Source: Rhyacophila brunnea
Lineage: Eukaryota; Arthropoda; Insecta; Trichoptera; Rhyacophilidae
Assembly (NCBI GenBank): GCA_022495005.1
Contig: JAGYXB010000560.1
Span: 620,001 to 684,000, forward strand
Length of the DNA stretch: 64,000 bases
Direction of reading: 5' to 3'
Of this stretch, positions 11,007 through 23,296 are shown piece by piece. Position numbers and translations under genes: made by a program. Positions within the stretch are counted from its first letter, which is position 1, and every line of letters starts with the position of its first letter. A model generated the notes under the pieces. That model saw nothing but the letters and a program-made list of their open reading frames with translations. It was not told where the DNA came from and did no database searches.

Positions 11007-12300
11007 CAAACCTATTATCACGTACAATTAAATGTAGATACGTAGGTACTTAAGGAGTTTTCATTGCCCCGAAAAAATAGCAAAATGACTTTCCGTAGAT
11101 TAGACTTAATAAAAATAGATTTTTTGGAGCAACTAGTTCAGGCTTGGGCGGATGAGAGAAGACGGCCATTTTGGATTTGTTTACAGAACTTGATAAATTA
11201 AAAACTGAATTCCTCACCACAGTAATTGCATCCATTACGCATACCTACAATATTATTTGTGTAACAGTAAGTACCTAGCTACTAAACCTCGTTTCGCTAT
11301 AAAGAAAATTAATACCTCACCTAATCTACATATAAAATAAATATTACTATAAGGTAAATAAAATAAGAAAGATTGAACAATAAAATACAAAAAGATCTAA
11401 AAACCATTAAATGTTCCCAAGAATAATATAACAGATTAATTTAACGGATTGTTTATAGATATACCCAGTTAAAAGAAGCGAATAAAACTGTACAAGTATG
11501 TTTAACGCCGTTTTTACTTGGGAAAGTCTGGTATAGAGAAAATTCTTTTACTTTTCTGCTTTCCTTGAGAAAACAATTCTTAATTATATCGTCTTCTCCC
11601 CTGTATCGCCGGCCCCCATAAATTGTTTAAGAATTAACGAACACGGGACAAAATCCAGCACCTCTATCACCATATATTTTCCATTTGTTATTCGACCCTG
11701 CGTGAACCCCCCCAAAGAAGGAAAAGGCAATCTTTTATACGATCGGTCAACAATAATTATAGGTAAGTAATAAGATAACGTGTATGATATAATTGAGACG
11801 CTACGTGTGATAGAAAGCTCCAACATAAGATTGTAGACATTGGATTGACATATACTTGGATACAGCATTGCATTCAAAACATCAATAGATCATATCATGC
11901 ACGAATGCGAATTCGCAATATGCACCCAACACCCTTCCTTATTATTGCAATATATATTATTTAGTTAATTTTACTAGTAAATTAAATATACCATTATTCA
12001 ATTAATTATGTAAGAATAGTTTGAGGCACCGAAGTCAAAAAACGGTATTTTATCCTCGACATCTAGTAGGTACCTACTAATATATTATACTCATTGACAA
12101 AAATCTCATGGCCCTTGTTCGTGGATCTGGAGAAAAGAACGGAAAATGAAAAGAAAAGAAAAAATACGGCTTACACAGTGATTTTTCATTTGAATTGACG
12201 TAATTAGCAATGCGAATTGAGAAAATTAATATCAATATGAATGGAGAGGCAGTAAAATGCCTACTCATTAAGTGTATCCTACTATAGGGATAAATAAAAG
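11007..12300. other. Unannotated DNA
   Basis: A 97-codon minus frame at 11584-11877 and a 61-codon one at 11050-11235 have no recognisable features. An exact GTAGGTACCTAC palindrome is at 12066-12077. Confidence 0.35.
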
Positions 12301-12483
12301 GGCTAATACATACGACAACGCAGATGCCGTTGCGTCAAAGTAAACCTTACTTGATGCCAAATGTATTCAATTGGAATTATTCAATTCAATAGGAATGGCT
12401 TGCTTGATGGTAATTGAATACATTTGGAATCAAGTAAGACCTGCTTTGACGCAACGGCATGTGCGTTGTAGTGCGTCTTAGCC
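12301..12483. mobile_element. 183-bp foldback MITE
   Basis: Inverted arms of about 70 bases run inward from GGCTAA (12301) and TTAGCC (12478-12483). Shared blocks are TGCCGTTGCGTCAAAG, CTTACTTGAT and CCAAATGTATTCAATT. The loop is about 40 bases. No clear target duplication was seen, so the superfamily is unknown. The sequence is non-coding and would fold into one long hairpin if transcribed. Confidence 0.8.
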
Positions 12484-12769
12484 ATTGGGGGGATTTATTG
12501 TTGATCTGTATTCAATTTGTATGAGCATGGTCTCAAGTTAGATAAATAAGGTCGTTTACGAGGTCGCTGTTATTTTTTAGATTCTTTGTTCACATAAGTA
12601 CCTAATACATACATGAATGATTGTAGGTCAGTAAGAATTAAGTAATAATAAGAAAAACAATATAATATGTAATTTGAGAAATAAAATTCGGTAATATAAA
12701 AATTGAATGGGAATGGCTGGAGCAGCATTCAACTCAATGCAGAGTGTCTGGGACTAACGATTGTACTTG

Positions 12770-13228
12770 GTCATAACCAAATGCCGCCTATTCGACGATT
12801 GCATTCTGACCGTGTTGCTTTACGGTAGCGAATCAAGGCACCTTACGAAAGCTCAGAGCAACCGTATACCTACTGAGGTTCGAAAACAGATGTTTGCGAC
12901 GGATACTGGGTGTGCGGTGATATGACTTTAGAAGCAATGAAGAGATAAAATAACGCACGAAGCAGCCTCTCATCATGCTGAGAGTGAAAAGGCGACGTTG
13001 GACCTGGCTCGGCCAGGTGCTACGGATGCCAGAAGAGAACCTCAACCTGGCTTGTCTGTTCTTCAAGCCAACTGGATTCCGGCGTCCTGGGAGGCCGCTA
13101 AATACTATCTATAGAGTGTACACGGCGGAGCTACAGGATGCTGGTTTGACATGGAACGATGCAAGAAGACTGGCGAGCGACTGGGATTCTTGGAGCCGCC
13201 TCGTGGTGTCCATATGCTACAACTAAGG
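12770..13228 (+). pseudogene. 5'-truncated non-LTR retrotransposon, ORF2 C-terminus
   Basis: The reading is broken across frames in the first 200 bases. From 12975 an open frame runs to the natural stop at 13224-13226. It contains RRRWTWLGQVLRMPEENLN (residues 6-24), then GFRRPGRPLNT and a terminal LTWNDARRLASDWDSWSRLV. The order (basic, W-x-W-LGxVLRMP, GRP box, ARRLA-x-D-x-x-x-W) is the standard C-terminal tail found after the reverse transcriptase in RTE/CR1/Jockey-type elements. The 3' untranslated end is the short run GAAGAAGAAGAA near 13240. All upstream endonuclease and polymerase parts are missing, as expected of target-primed 5' truncation. Confidence 0.85.
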
Positions 13229-15566
13229 GGCGGATATGGCCGAAGAAGAAGAATATAAAAATAAATATGTTTAAAAAGTAATAAGGCAATGCAGAAAGAA
13301 ATAAATCACTCTGGAGACACTTTGATACAGTGGTGGTTTGATCCAAGCTGCCGGTGATGATGATGATGCTGGTATGAACACACTTGCGATCAGTTGCCTA
13401 TTCCTCCCCTATTGCTGTTTTTATACTTATTTGTATTTACCGATCCTTTATGACCCCGTAAATCTGCTTCTAGTAAATAAAATATCCGAATGTGGGAGGG
13501 GTGACTGACCTGTGACAGCAGACAGAGAAAGAGAATGGGGATATTCTTTGATAATTCCATCGAAAATTTACTCCGAAAAAAATTGTTACAAAACAAATCG
13601 AATACTACTGAAACTGAAAACAAGTGAAAATAAGCAGAAAATAATATAATAAATATATTACAAAATGACACTACTTTCGTGATGAGTATGTATTTATTTA
13701 AACTTACTGTTTCATTACTGGACACAATACCTACATTAACACATTTTTGATGAGGAGTGGTTGTTAGCCTTCAGCCAATCCGAAAAAAACCACATGCATT
13801 TTTGACACATAATAATAGAGTGACATTCACAATGAAGTAAAGGCCTCTTGTTCCGTGGATCAATGTGGCTGTGTCAATATAAAATTTACATTTTTTTTTA
13901 TAAATAAATAATGTACCTACATACGTTTGGATCTATTCCATGGAGACAATATTTTGAGCAAATGGCAAACAACTCGATCGAGAAGGTTGTAACGCATATG
14001 GTAATTTATTATTTCATTCTTATTTAAACAAAATAATTCAGATATGTTGATATGTACAATGTATTTTTTTTTAAATACAGTGGGCTGGTATAACAATATG
14101 ATAGTAGGTAGGTAAGTGTAATCTTTCAGTGGTATAATAAACAATAAACGAGCCTAATCTCGGTAGAATCGTCACATTTGGCATATGTATGTGGAAGGGT
14201 GAATGGAATGAGAGAAGAGAATGAGTTATGAGGAGGTCTGCATCAACCCCAACTGATGATTTTCGTATTAAAAATGCGTACCTACGCGAAATCGACAGCG
14301 TTTAACCACATCGAGTACGGATTGAATTTTAAAATATGCCTGTCTTTTGAAGTAGACAACGATAAGCAGGGTCGCACATCAAAACTCGTCTCATCTGCAA
14401 CGTGTCGAATACGTCCATGAGACGTCATCGTTATTCACAAAACACACCTTGCCGAATGGTGCTCCGCAGATTGGTCGACTTTTTAGATTTAAAAAAAAGC
14501 ATTAGTGCTGCTATCAACAAATCGCACGCGTTTCGGGATGCTAGTCGAAGACGCCAGAACACATACACACACCTACGAATTGGTACGAACATCGAAATGT
14601 TTAAGTAGGTATACGTTTAGAGAGATTACGCGTGACTGTCACTAGGTAGATGTGCGCGGTCTTCATATGCAACACCGGAGCGACGATCCTAAAAGGTTTG
14701 ATTGTGATATAGCTGTGCGGCCAGAACGCATACCTCACCTACGAATTGGAATGTTAGAAATTTCTATCTAACCTATTGTAACGTAACCTGACGTAGATAC
14801 TATTTCATGGGGTTTTACAATAATAAAACATGTCATGGCATACAGTTGTTTAATTAAATTTAATGGAATCTAAATATAATCACCATTGTTAACTATCTAA
14901 TATTAAATTACTGTTTAACCCTAACGTAATTTAACTAAAAGGTTAACAAAAAAGACGTGGGCCGTTTCATCACGTTTTGTGGTTGCATAATGCAAAAAAG
15001 TGTACATAGTATTTATAAACAATGGCCAATTATAACATTGTTAGCGAAAGTCATTACACTCACAACGTAGATAAATACGGAATATCCATTTTTTATTCAT
15101 TCCATTCGGTATAATGCCAGATCCATTCTAAAAAAATTGTCCATTAGTCTGCTGTCATAAAAATACTCGTGGATAACTTTTGGTCCATTATGAAATTCAC
15201 GACATCTACCGTGGCACTTTTTGTGCGATTTTTAATTTATTTATCTCTCCGCTAGATCTGCCCACTTATAACAACACAGAAAATAAATAATAGATATGAA
15301 TAAACTGTGGGTATACTTGGCTGGATAGAAAGAAGATTTCATTGTTTGTCGTATAATGAATACGTAACGATTGCGTGGGAGACAAAACAATATGAATGTA
15401 GTATGTATTATTTCAAGAGATCAAATTTTCAACTGACGCCTTCAATATTGCTTGTATTTCATAAAGCATTACAAAATACATTTTTAATAAATTTATAATA
15501 TTGCAGGAGAGCTTGCAAATGAAAGCCGTAAAGTAATGTCTGTAATGAGAGATAAACAAGAGTCAC
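13229..15566. other. Unannotated DNA with a possible SINE A scrap
   Basis: At 13733-13790 the blocks ATTAACACATTTTTGATGAG and TTAGCCTTCAGCCAATCCG resemble the body of SINE family A, too diverged to be sure. A short GATGATGATGATG run is at 13354-13367. The 111-codon minus frame at 13390-13725 and the plus frame at 14402-14608 show no recognisable domain. Nothing else is supported. Confidence 0.35.
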
Positions 15567-15763
15567 TTGGTGTCATAAACTCACATATTGCAATATTGAC
15601 ATTTTTGAGTTAAATATGCTAAGTGATTCTAAATGCATTATACAGAAAAATAGTTGGTTATCAAAAGTCATGTTAAACCATGTGAAAATCGTTGACAAAG
15701 TTCACTGTTGTTGTTAAAACTCACATATTTCAAAGAATAATGTGAGTTTTGTCACCAAGGCCT
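15567..15763. mobile_element. About 200-bp MITE with CTTGGTG ends
   Basis: Left CTTGGTGTCATAAACTCACA and right TGTGAGTTTTGTCACCAAG are reverse complements apart from two or three changes. The ACTCACATATT motif recurs inside at 15716-15730 and again, inverted, at 16325-16345 beyond the next repeat. The original element may therefore have been longer and later split by the TTAA repeat at 15863. Boundaries and target duplication are uncertain. Confidence 0.5.
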
Positions 15764-15862
15764 TTCTTACCAATCAGAGAGCTTTATTTCCAATTGCATG
15801 TTGTATGTCTGCAGCGCTAGGAGTATTATATATATTTAAAAAATAATAATGTAAATCACTCA

Positions 15863-16238
15863 TTAAGGCCTCAGTTGAGGCATGGTCTAAAAAGATCGTG
15901 GCTAGGCGATGCGCGGATTGCGGGTCGCGGGTGCAAATGACGCATGCCGAACGAAATATAATTTGTCATATAAATCCAACATGGGTCCATTTAATGTTCT
16001 GTTTATTTTTCTATTAGTAACAATAGTCATATATTCATTGACATGTTTTCTTTTTCAAGTAAATGGGTAACGTTTTTAGTCATCTTTACACGATTTAAGA
16101 ATTAATACCCCCGTCGCCATCACGAAACAAATTGACGTATCCACACCTCGACGTTCGCTCTCCGAATGCCAGCGAGTCCAAATTTCGTCGCGCCTATAGT
16201 TGAAAATTATTTGCCGTTTCACTGAAGTATCGTCTTAA
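15863..16238 (+). mobile_element. TTAA-flanked interspersed repeat family, copy 1 (376 bp)
   Basis: It starts TTAAGG and ends GTCTTAA. It shares long blocks with copies at 24070-24438 and 43108-43430, including GAGGCATGGTCTAAAAAGAT, GCCGAACGAAATATAA, GACATGTTTTCTTTTTCAAG, TAGTCATCTTTACACGATTT and GAAAATTATTTGCCGTTTCA. It is non-coding. The ends resemble a short imperfect inverted repeat, TTAAG-x-x-x-ATACTTYA, clearest in copies 2 and 3. The class is probably a non-autonomous TTAA-targeting DNA transposon (inference). Confidence 0.8.
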
Positions 16239-16394
16239 TATTCAAGGGAGCTCAAAACTTTTCATATAATTACAAAACAAAATGCTCTGATGGTTTTCTG
16301 CGATTATCTCAAAACTTGATATTTTGAATATGTGAGTTACGACTTTATTCGTGAGTGACGTCATTAGTAATAATGAACTGAATTACTGAACCAA

Positions 16395-16630
16395 GCGCGA
16401 TCCTCATCAATGGAACTCAAATCGAGTAGGTCCAACAACTACGACTATTTCGGAAGCAAGTGTTAGTTATTGACGGTGGTAGGATGTATGACGAGATTGC
16501 TCGCAGAACCAAACTGACATGGAGTGCATTTGGGCGCCTGAATGTTATCTTCAAATAAAAATTGACCTTCCATTGTGCCTAAAGCGTAATGTTTTCAGAC
16601 AGTGTGTGCTCACGTATGCATGCATATCGG
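16395..16630 (+). pseudogene. Non-LTR retrotransposon fragment, end of reverse transcriptase region
   Basis: A frame from about 16493 reads EIARRTKLTWSAFGRLNVIF then a stop. Downstream, in a worn frame, is the equivalent of the F-x-x-CV-x-x-x-TYG block. The pattern EI-x-RR-x-x-L-x-W-x-AFG-x-L is highly characteristic of insect Jockey/RTE-like ORF2 just after the polymerase palm. The piece is short, out of frame at both ends and inactive. Confidence 0.7.
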
Positions 16631-18835
16631 GCTGATCACGTCTTCGGCGAGTGAATAACCGCTAGACAAAATATGCAGTCATAATGTGGCACCCAAGGAG
16701 CACTAACTAAACACACAGCAGCTCTAAAACCTGATGGATAGACGAAATCATAAAATTCGGCTGGTGTACGTGACAACGATCTGGACCTTATCATTAAGAT
16801 AGTATCTTCATTTTTAAGTCCAAGTAAATCGCCTTCGCCGTGAGTGCACGAAAGCGTCTGGGTGGAAACCATGACACAACTATGCTATCTTTTTTATAAA
16901 GGTATTACAAGCGATGCAAAGAGCCATCATCCATGGCTCTCTCCGGTCACTTTTAGGGGTAAGAAAATCAATGACTGGACATACCAACAAACACAATTTA
17001 GGCACCGATAATAATTCTACTATATATAAGCTATCTAGAGAAATTGCTCAGTTGAGGTGGAAATATGTACCTATATTATAAAGATACCAGACGACCGATG
17101 TATTAAACGTGTGTTTAAGTTAAAGGGTAAACAATATAAATGGAGAAGATTATTATGTATGTATACAATGTATCGAAACATAGAAATGGAGGTGGGCAGT
17201 GCACACCGCTCGAAGAACAGCTCATCGCTGGATGAATCATCTGATCCAAACCCAAAACATATGAATACACATAAAGAGTAACTGTTTGCGCTAATATTGT
17301 TCCAAACTCCCACCAAACTTTCCATCACATATCTTCCAACTAATTTATATTTCCCAGGCACTTTTACTAATTATTAAGTTACAACTCGATCGACAACAGG
17401 CTAACACGTATGCCACCGTAACTCAATCATACAATCATAAAACAATTGGCAGAAACAAGTACAGGATGACTCGTCGCAAGAGTGTTACACATAACAATAA
17501 TCAAAACCAAGTGTGCGAGTGAGTAACCAGGTACCAGCTGTTAGTAGCGCTCCAGACATCAAAAATTTAGTTCCTGGACTATATCCCTTCGTCAACTGTT
17601 ATCCACCAAACTCCAATTTCCTCAAATACAGTCCACTCAAAATTATCGCCAGGTAACCAACAACTCGTTGTATAGTTGCGATAGGTAATGAAGTTAAGTT
17701 GAAATACCTAACTACTCTGTAAGAAAAGGTGAAGCCAGGAGAAGCCTGTATCTAGAGTAGTTAGATATGTATATGTTAGATAATATGTCATGCAATGTAC
17801 AAAGACCAGACTGAAGACTGAAGACTTGAGATTTATAATAATAGCCTGACAACACAGTGTTTAAGATAACCATAAAAACATCCCAATCACACTTTTATTA
17901 TGGTCGGATCAATATATAAAAAGAATCAAGTCCTATGACTTCTTAAGCTTGTCAGCATGTCAACGTGTTATTGTTGTGAATTTCTATCAATATTGCCACA
18001 TTCCGTATAAATAGGTGAAGGAGCGCTTTCCTTTGATAATAACATTGAGCTTTTTTTCTATTTACGTTTACAAATATATATTGTTTACATTCGTCTTTGG
18101 AGCTGCTTTATTTGGTTTGTATGTACAATAAATCCACAGCTGAATAATAATACTTTGACGTATGTTGATGACATATGCAAATGTAAAATAAGGAAGAAAG
18201 CACATTTACATGTGCCCTACGGAGGCAGAAAACGTCAAATTCAATATGTCAGACCGTAAAAAAACTCATTGAATTCGAAGAAAGTGACTACGTTTCTTAT
18301 TGCAGTCGTAAAACGAATACCGCACGAATAAGGGATTTTATTTTTTTCACGCCCCTTTTTTAAACGCGCGATTCGGGGCGACGCCAGACCTGAGTGTGGT
18401 TCTGTCATAAAACTGGGTAGATACCTATTTATTATTTATGCTACACAATTCCGTCTCCTTGCATACGAAATGTTTTTTTTCCGCACTTTTAATCAATTTC
18501 TCAGCAATAATATAATGCATAACTTGGAAACCTCTCTAAAAAATAATCTTGGACTAAGTGGTCAAACACATACAAGCGAATGGTTAAACCAGTCTGCTAA
18601 CGATCTACGTATCCTACTTACGATGACTTCAATGTCCGTCAAAACATGGCTACCATCTTTAGACACCTACCTACTCAGTTTTAAAAGAATCCTGATAGAA
18701 GGGTATGGTGTTTTGCAAGTCATATATTACGAGTATTATATCAATTAAAATGCATTGCGTTACATATTTCTAAATCTGTTGAATGTGTAGGTATGTATTT
18801 AGTTTTTTTCAATCGAGCTATAAATCTAGTCAACC
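16631..18835. other. Unannotated DNA with a small hairpin
   Basis: TAACTACTCT (17709-17718) and AGAGTAGTTA (17753-17762) form an inverted pair. The minus frame at 17071-17361 and plus frames at 17057-17281 and 18470-18748 show no recognisable domain. A CpG-richer patch at 18290-18410 has no second copy and could be conserved non-coding DNA. Confidence 0.35.
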
Positions 18836-18837
18836 AA

Positions 18838-19075
18838 CAAAGATGACCACTTCTTATATTATATCCGTTTTGGTATTTGGAGACGAACGCTGGACCTTAA
18901 GTAATGGACTATCAAAAAGGTAATGGAAGGCTTTCGATATGTGGCTGTATCGTCCAATGAGAATTACCTACGCTGAGCATGTTGGAGGAGCTACGCTTAG
19001 TCCTGGCACTCATATAGAAAACACGTTAGCGTTAGATACTCCTCAACCAACGAGATGTGAAAAAATAGTTTAATC
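18838..19075 (+). pseudogene. Non-LTR retrotransposon fragment (GxxTWTL to MW-Y-R-M-R)
   Basis: One frame reads FGDERWTLSNGLSKR, a stop, then WKAFDMWLYRPMRITY. This matches the conserved stretch G-x-ETWTL ... L-x-x-FEMWCYRRMLRI that follows the reverse transcriptase in many insect non-LTR ORF2 proteins. It has one internal stop and nothing recognisable upstream. It is likely a fragment of the same general clade as the pieces at 16395 and 40690. Confidence 0.7.
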
Positions 19076-19202
19076 AAATTGATTTACATAAGTTCTTCAG
19101 AACTCGCTTGTCCGTTAAAGCCGAGGACTTCGATAAGAAGATAATATTCAATTGGTATTGAATCATCGGGCATCAGAAAAAAAGACAGGAAGAAAAACAA
19201 CT

Positions 19203-19260
19203 TGTGATTAACTATTTCTTTTATTCGACGAATAGATCACATGATTTTAAGAACGCACCA
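19203..19260 (+). repeat. Repeat family C, short copy
   Basis: TTTTATTCGACGAATAGATC and GATTTTAAGAACG match the family C blocks at 60575-60615 and, inverted, at 720-745. Confidence 0.45.
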
Positions 19261-21720
19261 TTCTGATTATTGAATTTATTTTCAAGAAAAACAACTGTTA
19301 AATTATTATTTTTATGAGTTTGTGACTTGGCGGCTTTCAGTGTTCACCACATATTATTATTTAGATAAATATTACTTACCAAAGTATGTTTCGCTAACCC
19401 TCGATAATGACCACTGCAATGAGTCCGAAATGAACAGTAAAGTTTTCATAACAAATCTTTAGCTGCCACAAGAATCCATTGGAACACCGTGTGGTTATAG
19501 AATGCACACATCAGCTGTTACGTGTTGTCATGCGCGAACATGTTGCTTTACCTGTTCTGTTGTAGTCTTCCAGATTTTGCAGCCATAGCCATAGCGTGTA
19601 ATTTATTCACAGGGACGTACTCAGACGTCAGGCTTGGCTGGGCAAACTGCGAATGACCGCAGCGCGGTCTCAGGGCGGCAGACTCGAGAAATACAATACG
19701 ACGTACAAAACTTTGGATTTGCTTTAAACTACTCTATGTTAAAGTTGGTTTACGCAGTGCTATTATATCTTCTAAAATTGGAACTAAATATTCAATATGA
19801 GCTCATAATATTTCCACGAAATACAGAGTGGTTTTAAACTTATATTCCGAAAATATACTTACTAACTATCATATTAAAATTTATTATGTTACAATATTAT
19901 TTATCTTTCATGTTTACTTTTCCAATAAGACAGTTATTTGTAAATAATCGTTACTTACAATTACTAATCTTACCAAGAGTATAATAATTATGCCCTTTAG
20001 GGCGTGTGAGGAAGGCATAGTATTATTTCAACTGATTTCATTTCCAACATTCTTCTTTGCTCTCAAATTCATGAGGGTAAAATGTTTTTAAAATGCCCTA
20101 CATTTTCCTATGGCATTGCTGGAAATACTTGACTTGTCAATGATCATTCATACGGTGCAAATGACGAACCAATATAAAATAACAATACATATCTATTATA
20201 TTCTTACGGCTACTGTCTACCAATATATTCATAGCATAATATGCATACGACAATCTATAATCTATCAACTGAAATAAGAAATCAGAGTCTCAAATACACC
20301 ATACATTAATTATTTCGTTATTTCAATCAAAAGAATTAAATTTGTGGGAAAATCCCATTTTCTGTCTAGTCAAATCAATGACATTAATGTCATTGAGTCA
20401 AATACATGAAAGTAAACAAACCACTTAAGTAATAAGAATAAGTAATAGGGAATGGAGATATTTGGGCCAGCGCTCAGATTAAGTTAAATAGATACTAGTG
20501 TGTTTCCATACAGAAATACTACGAAATAGTTTGCCAGGAAAATTTAAGCCAATTTGGGGATTAAAGACTTGCTATCCTATTTTTCAGAGTAATATTTCTC
20601 AATTTCAATAAGTCTTTTGAGGCTTTTGCCTCAGCTGAGGTATAGCCTTAATCTTTAACACAGTCATCGCTTTCCCAATAATTATCAGCTATTCTGATTA
20701 GAATCTGGCACAAAGTTTAAAATAACACTTATTCATAAAACAATAATTAATATTAATTAATATTAATTTTGAAAAAAATATCCATAATATTCTTTAATTG
20801 ATTTTTAAGGCAGTGGAAGGGGCGAGGTTAAGAAAATCTAGCAAGTGCCACTGACTTCCACATTTACTCCGCCCTCTACGTATTGGTTCTTGTCAATTCA
20901 ATCACGAAATACCAAACTTTTACAGGTACATTCCCCATACCCAGACAATCCTCACGTTAAATCTAGCTATAAACACCTGGCCTACAGGTATAACTAAAGG
21001 TATTATTACGAATTATTGTGAGAATAATAATTAGGATCGTTAGTGCCCGTTTGTGTCATCTGCGCTGTTTTGTATTTTATTTATGTCACATCGGAATATT
21101 AAAGCAAACATTGGATGCCCCAGATTGTTATCACCAAATTATGACTTCCGTGGGTTTTCCAGTGGCCACAGGGCCGACAGGTCTTTCGTGTCGTCGTCGT
21201 GGTCAAGTCGCCCACAGTTATAATGTCAATAAAAATTGGCTTTCGTACATATAAACCAAAAGATAATCCTTTTTTTTAATAAACAGAAATGCTTTATTAG
21301 ATTTTGGACAGTGTACTAGAGGTAAGTTGGAAATACTGTCACAAGTTTGTGTACTTAAGTTTCGGATGAAAATACCCATACTAAGTATTTGTTGCCCAAT
21401 AAACTTGTTTCAAGAAACTTGAAACGTATTAGATGTTCGAATTCGAATGCATTCGCTAATATATGCGCCGTGACTCGCTATTCAGCGCTATTGATATTAA
21501 ATGCGCGCGAGCGAGATATCATGATACACGTATGTCTAGCCGTGATATTATACTCAACTGTCATTGTTCTCCCTTTCTCCTCTGTTGTAAAGTTGGTATA
21601 GTGAAGGACAGAAATGGTCACGTGTTCGTTTTATAGGATACTTTTGAGTTCGCCTTAGGGTTTTAGGTTTAAAAGAGTTTTTGGTTTTTGGTTTTAGTTG
21701 AGTATGAAACTTTATCGAGT
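19261..21720. other. Unannotated AT-rich DNA
   Basis: A GC-richer run at 19610-19690 (open frame MAGQTANDRSAVSGRQTREI) is not assignable. The imperfect AATTAATATT tandem at about 20743-20768 is a simple repeat. TTTTAGTTGAGTATGAAAC at about 21690-21710 has a direct-repeat partner at about 22160. No gene is supported. Confidence 0.35.
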
Positions 21721-22033
21721 CCAGTGGGTCTATTCTATACTTATCGAACACTAAATTGATAAATAGTATCAAACTTAGGGTAGGTTTGTATCAAAATATT
21801 AGCACTTATTGTAACAATTACACGAAGCCGGTTTTTATTGTTGCAATAAGTGCGATATTTTAACAGCAGGAAGATAGGTGCTGTTAAAATATAGCACTTA
21901 TTGCAACAATAAAACCGGCTTCGTGTAATTGTTACAATAAGTGCTAATATTTTGATACAAACCTACCCTAAGTTTGATAATATTTTTCACTTTATCACTT
22001 TAGCGGTCGATAAGCATAGAATAGACCCACAGG
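21721..22033. mobile_element. 313-bp nested long palindrome (foldback element)
   Basis: The two halves mirror each other from CCAGTGGGTCTATTCTAT (21721) to ATAGAATAGACCCACAGG (22033). The inner arms, about 21772-21868 and 21879-21976, are nearly identical and differ at only a few positions, around a 10-base loop GGAAGATAGG (21869-21878). Each inner arm is itself an imperfect hairpin: GCACTTATTGTAACAAT pairs with ATTGTTGCAATAAGTGC around TACACGAAGCCGG. The outer arms carry indels. It is non-coding and behaves like a head-to-head dimer of a small MITE. Confidence 0.85.
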
Positions 22034-22577
22034 AGTTCGGACACATGGTATGAGATCTCGCCGACCGCTAGCTAGTTCGTAGTTTTGCCACGTATGAAAT
22101 CATCGCTTCGGCGTCGCGACTCGGTTTGTTTAGTATGCGACGGGTTTTAATTTTAGTTTTAGTTGAGTAAGACATTTACATCGAATTGACGTCAGTCGCA
22201 AGCCGGAATAACGGAGTTCTGATAAAGTTAACTGACTACGCGTTTATCTGGTTTCGTCACGTCAAGTTTCTCGATTTTTTAGTGTTATAATTGTAATTTG
22301 TAAACATAAACTGAATTCAAATTATATGCGTGATTGTATAAATGGATAACTACTGAAACATGAGTGACTAGCGCCACAGTTCTAGCTGTACCTGTCTCGA
22401 AAATGGGACATTTCCAAAAAGCCGACGTATTTTTAACGATTCTATTAAAGCTGATATTTCAAATACTAGTAAGTATTTTGGAACAAGTTTAGATACCAAG
22501 TATTTTTTTATACTGGTAGTAAGTATACTTAGTCTTCAAAATCGACCAGTTTTCCCACCTCTACAGTGTACCTATCC
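22034..22577. other. GC-richer flank of the palindrome
   Basis: This stretch is richer in CpG than its surroundings to about 22280. It holds TTTTAGTTGAGTAAGAC (about 22160), a direct repeat of the left flank at about 21690. No open frame is supported. It may be one piece of an older element into which the palindrome inserted, or regulatory DNA. Confidence 0.35.
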
Positions 22578-22585
22578 CTCTAGAG

Positions 22586-23288
22586 CAGGGGCGGGCAAAC
22601 TTTTTGGATGAGGGGCCAAATTCAAGAATTCAAAATGAGCGGCGGGCCGCAAGTAAAATACCATTTTTAGATATACCTACACTATTTATTATCACGAAAA
22701 ATAAACATTACAAAAAAATAATGAGAAGAATGAAACTGTTGTACATTTTTGAACATTTTTTTAAATTCAAGTATTAATTTTGTAGTTCATATTCTCAAAA
22801 CTGCTTGTAAATGGGCATCGGAGATATTTGATCGTAAAGAATTTTTATTGAGGTTCATGATCGAAAATGTTTGTTCACATAAATATAGGTTGATCCAAAA
22901 ATAACGAACATTTTTCTTGCATAAACTTTAAGTTGGTCGAATTTGTCTGAATTAAGGGCATTGTAAAATTTGGAGATTTCTTCGCGACGATGCAATTCTC
23001 TTAAATCAGTGTTACACTGCAGATCAATAATCTCAAGTTGTACTCTGTCGGCACACTATCAATATCTATTGAAATCGATGTTCAACGTAGAAAATAGTGG
23101 TTATATAGTGTGAGACGAGACGCAAGGAAGACGTACTGAGATAATTCATTTACGAAACAACAAATTCTTCAAATTTTAATGTCAATATTTTTTAAAAAAT
23201 TATAAAAAAGGTATTCGTAATCAGAAGTACAATTAATGATGGTGGGCCGCAAAAAAATACCCGGCGGGCCGCAGTTTGCCCTCCCCTG
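22586..23288 (-). mobile_element. Buster-like hAT element, 703 bp, with transposase remains
   Basis: Ends CAGGGGCGGGCAAACTTTTT and GCGGGCCGCAGTTTGCCCTCCCCTG (last part) are inverted, and the duplication CTCTAGAG (22578-22585, 23289-23296) is perfect. It is 8 bp long with TA in the middle, as described for the Buster group of hAT elements. Subterminal GGCGGGCCGC occurs near both ends. The interior holds a decayed transposase on the minus strand (see separate entry). It lacks most of the coding region and cannot be autonomous. Confidence 0.92.
22785..23045 (-). pseudogene. hAT transposase C-terminal dimerisation region, frameshifted
   Basis: On the minus strand a frame of about 60 codons reads LEIIDLQCNTDLRELHRREE and on to KMFVIFGSTY. 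A one-base shift then gives CEQTFSIMNLNKN and a final LQAVLRI. The run FGSTY-x-CEQ-x-FS-x-MN-x-NK ... L-x-x-x-LRI is the hallmark of the hAT C-terminal dimerisation domain, in the form shared by GTF2IRD2/ZBED-like proteins. There is one frameshift at the C of CEQ, and no zinc finger or catalytic DDE segment survives. The neighbouring TIRs and target duplications belong to the same insertion. Confidence 0.82.
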
Positions 23289-23296
23289 CTCTAGAG

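Noticed and set aside
13390..13725. 111-codon minus frame
   Set aside because: No domain or splice context, and typical hydrophobic composition of random AT-rich frames.
18971..18990. CTACGCTGAGCATGT match to the TTAA foldback MITE arm
   Set aside because: It falls inside a well-aligned non-LTR coding relic, and the match does not extend; probably chance.
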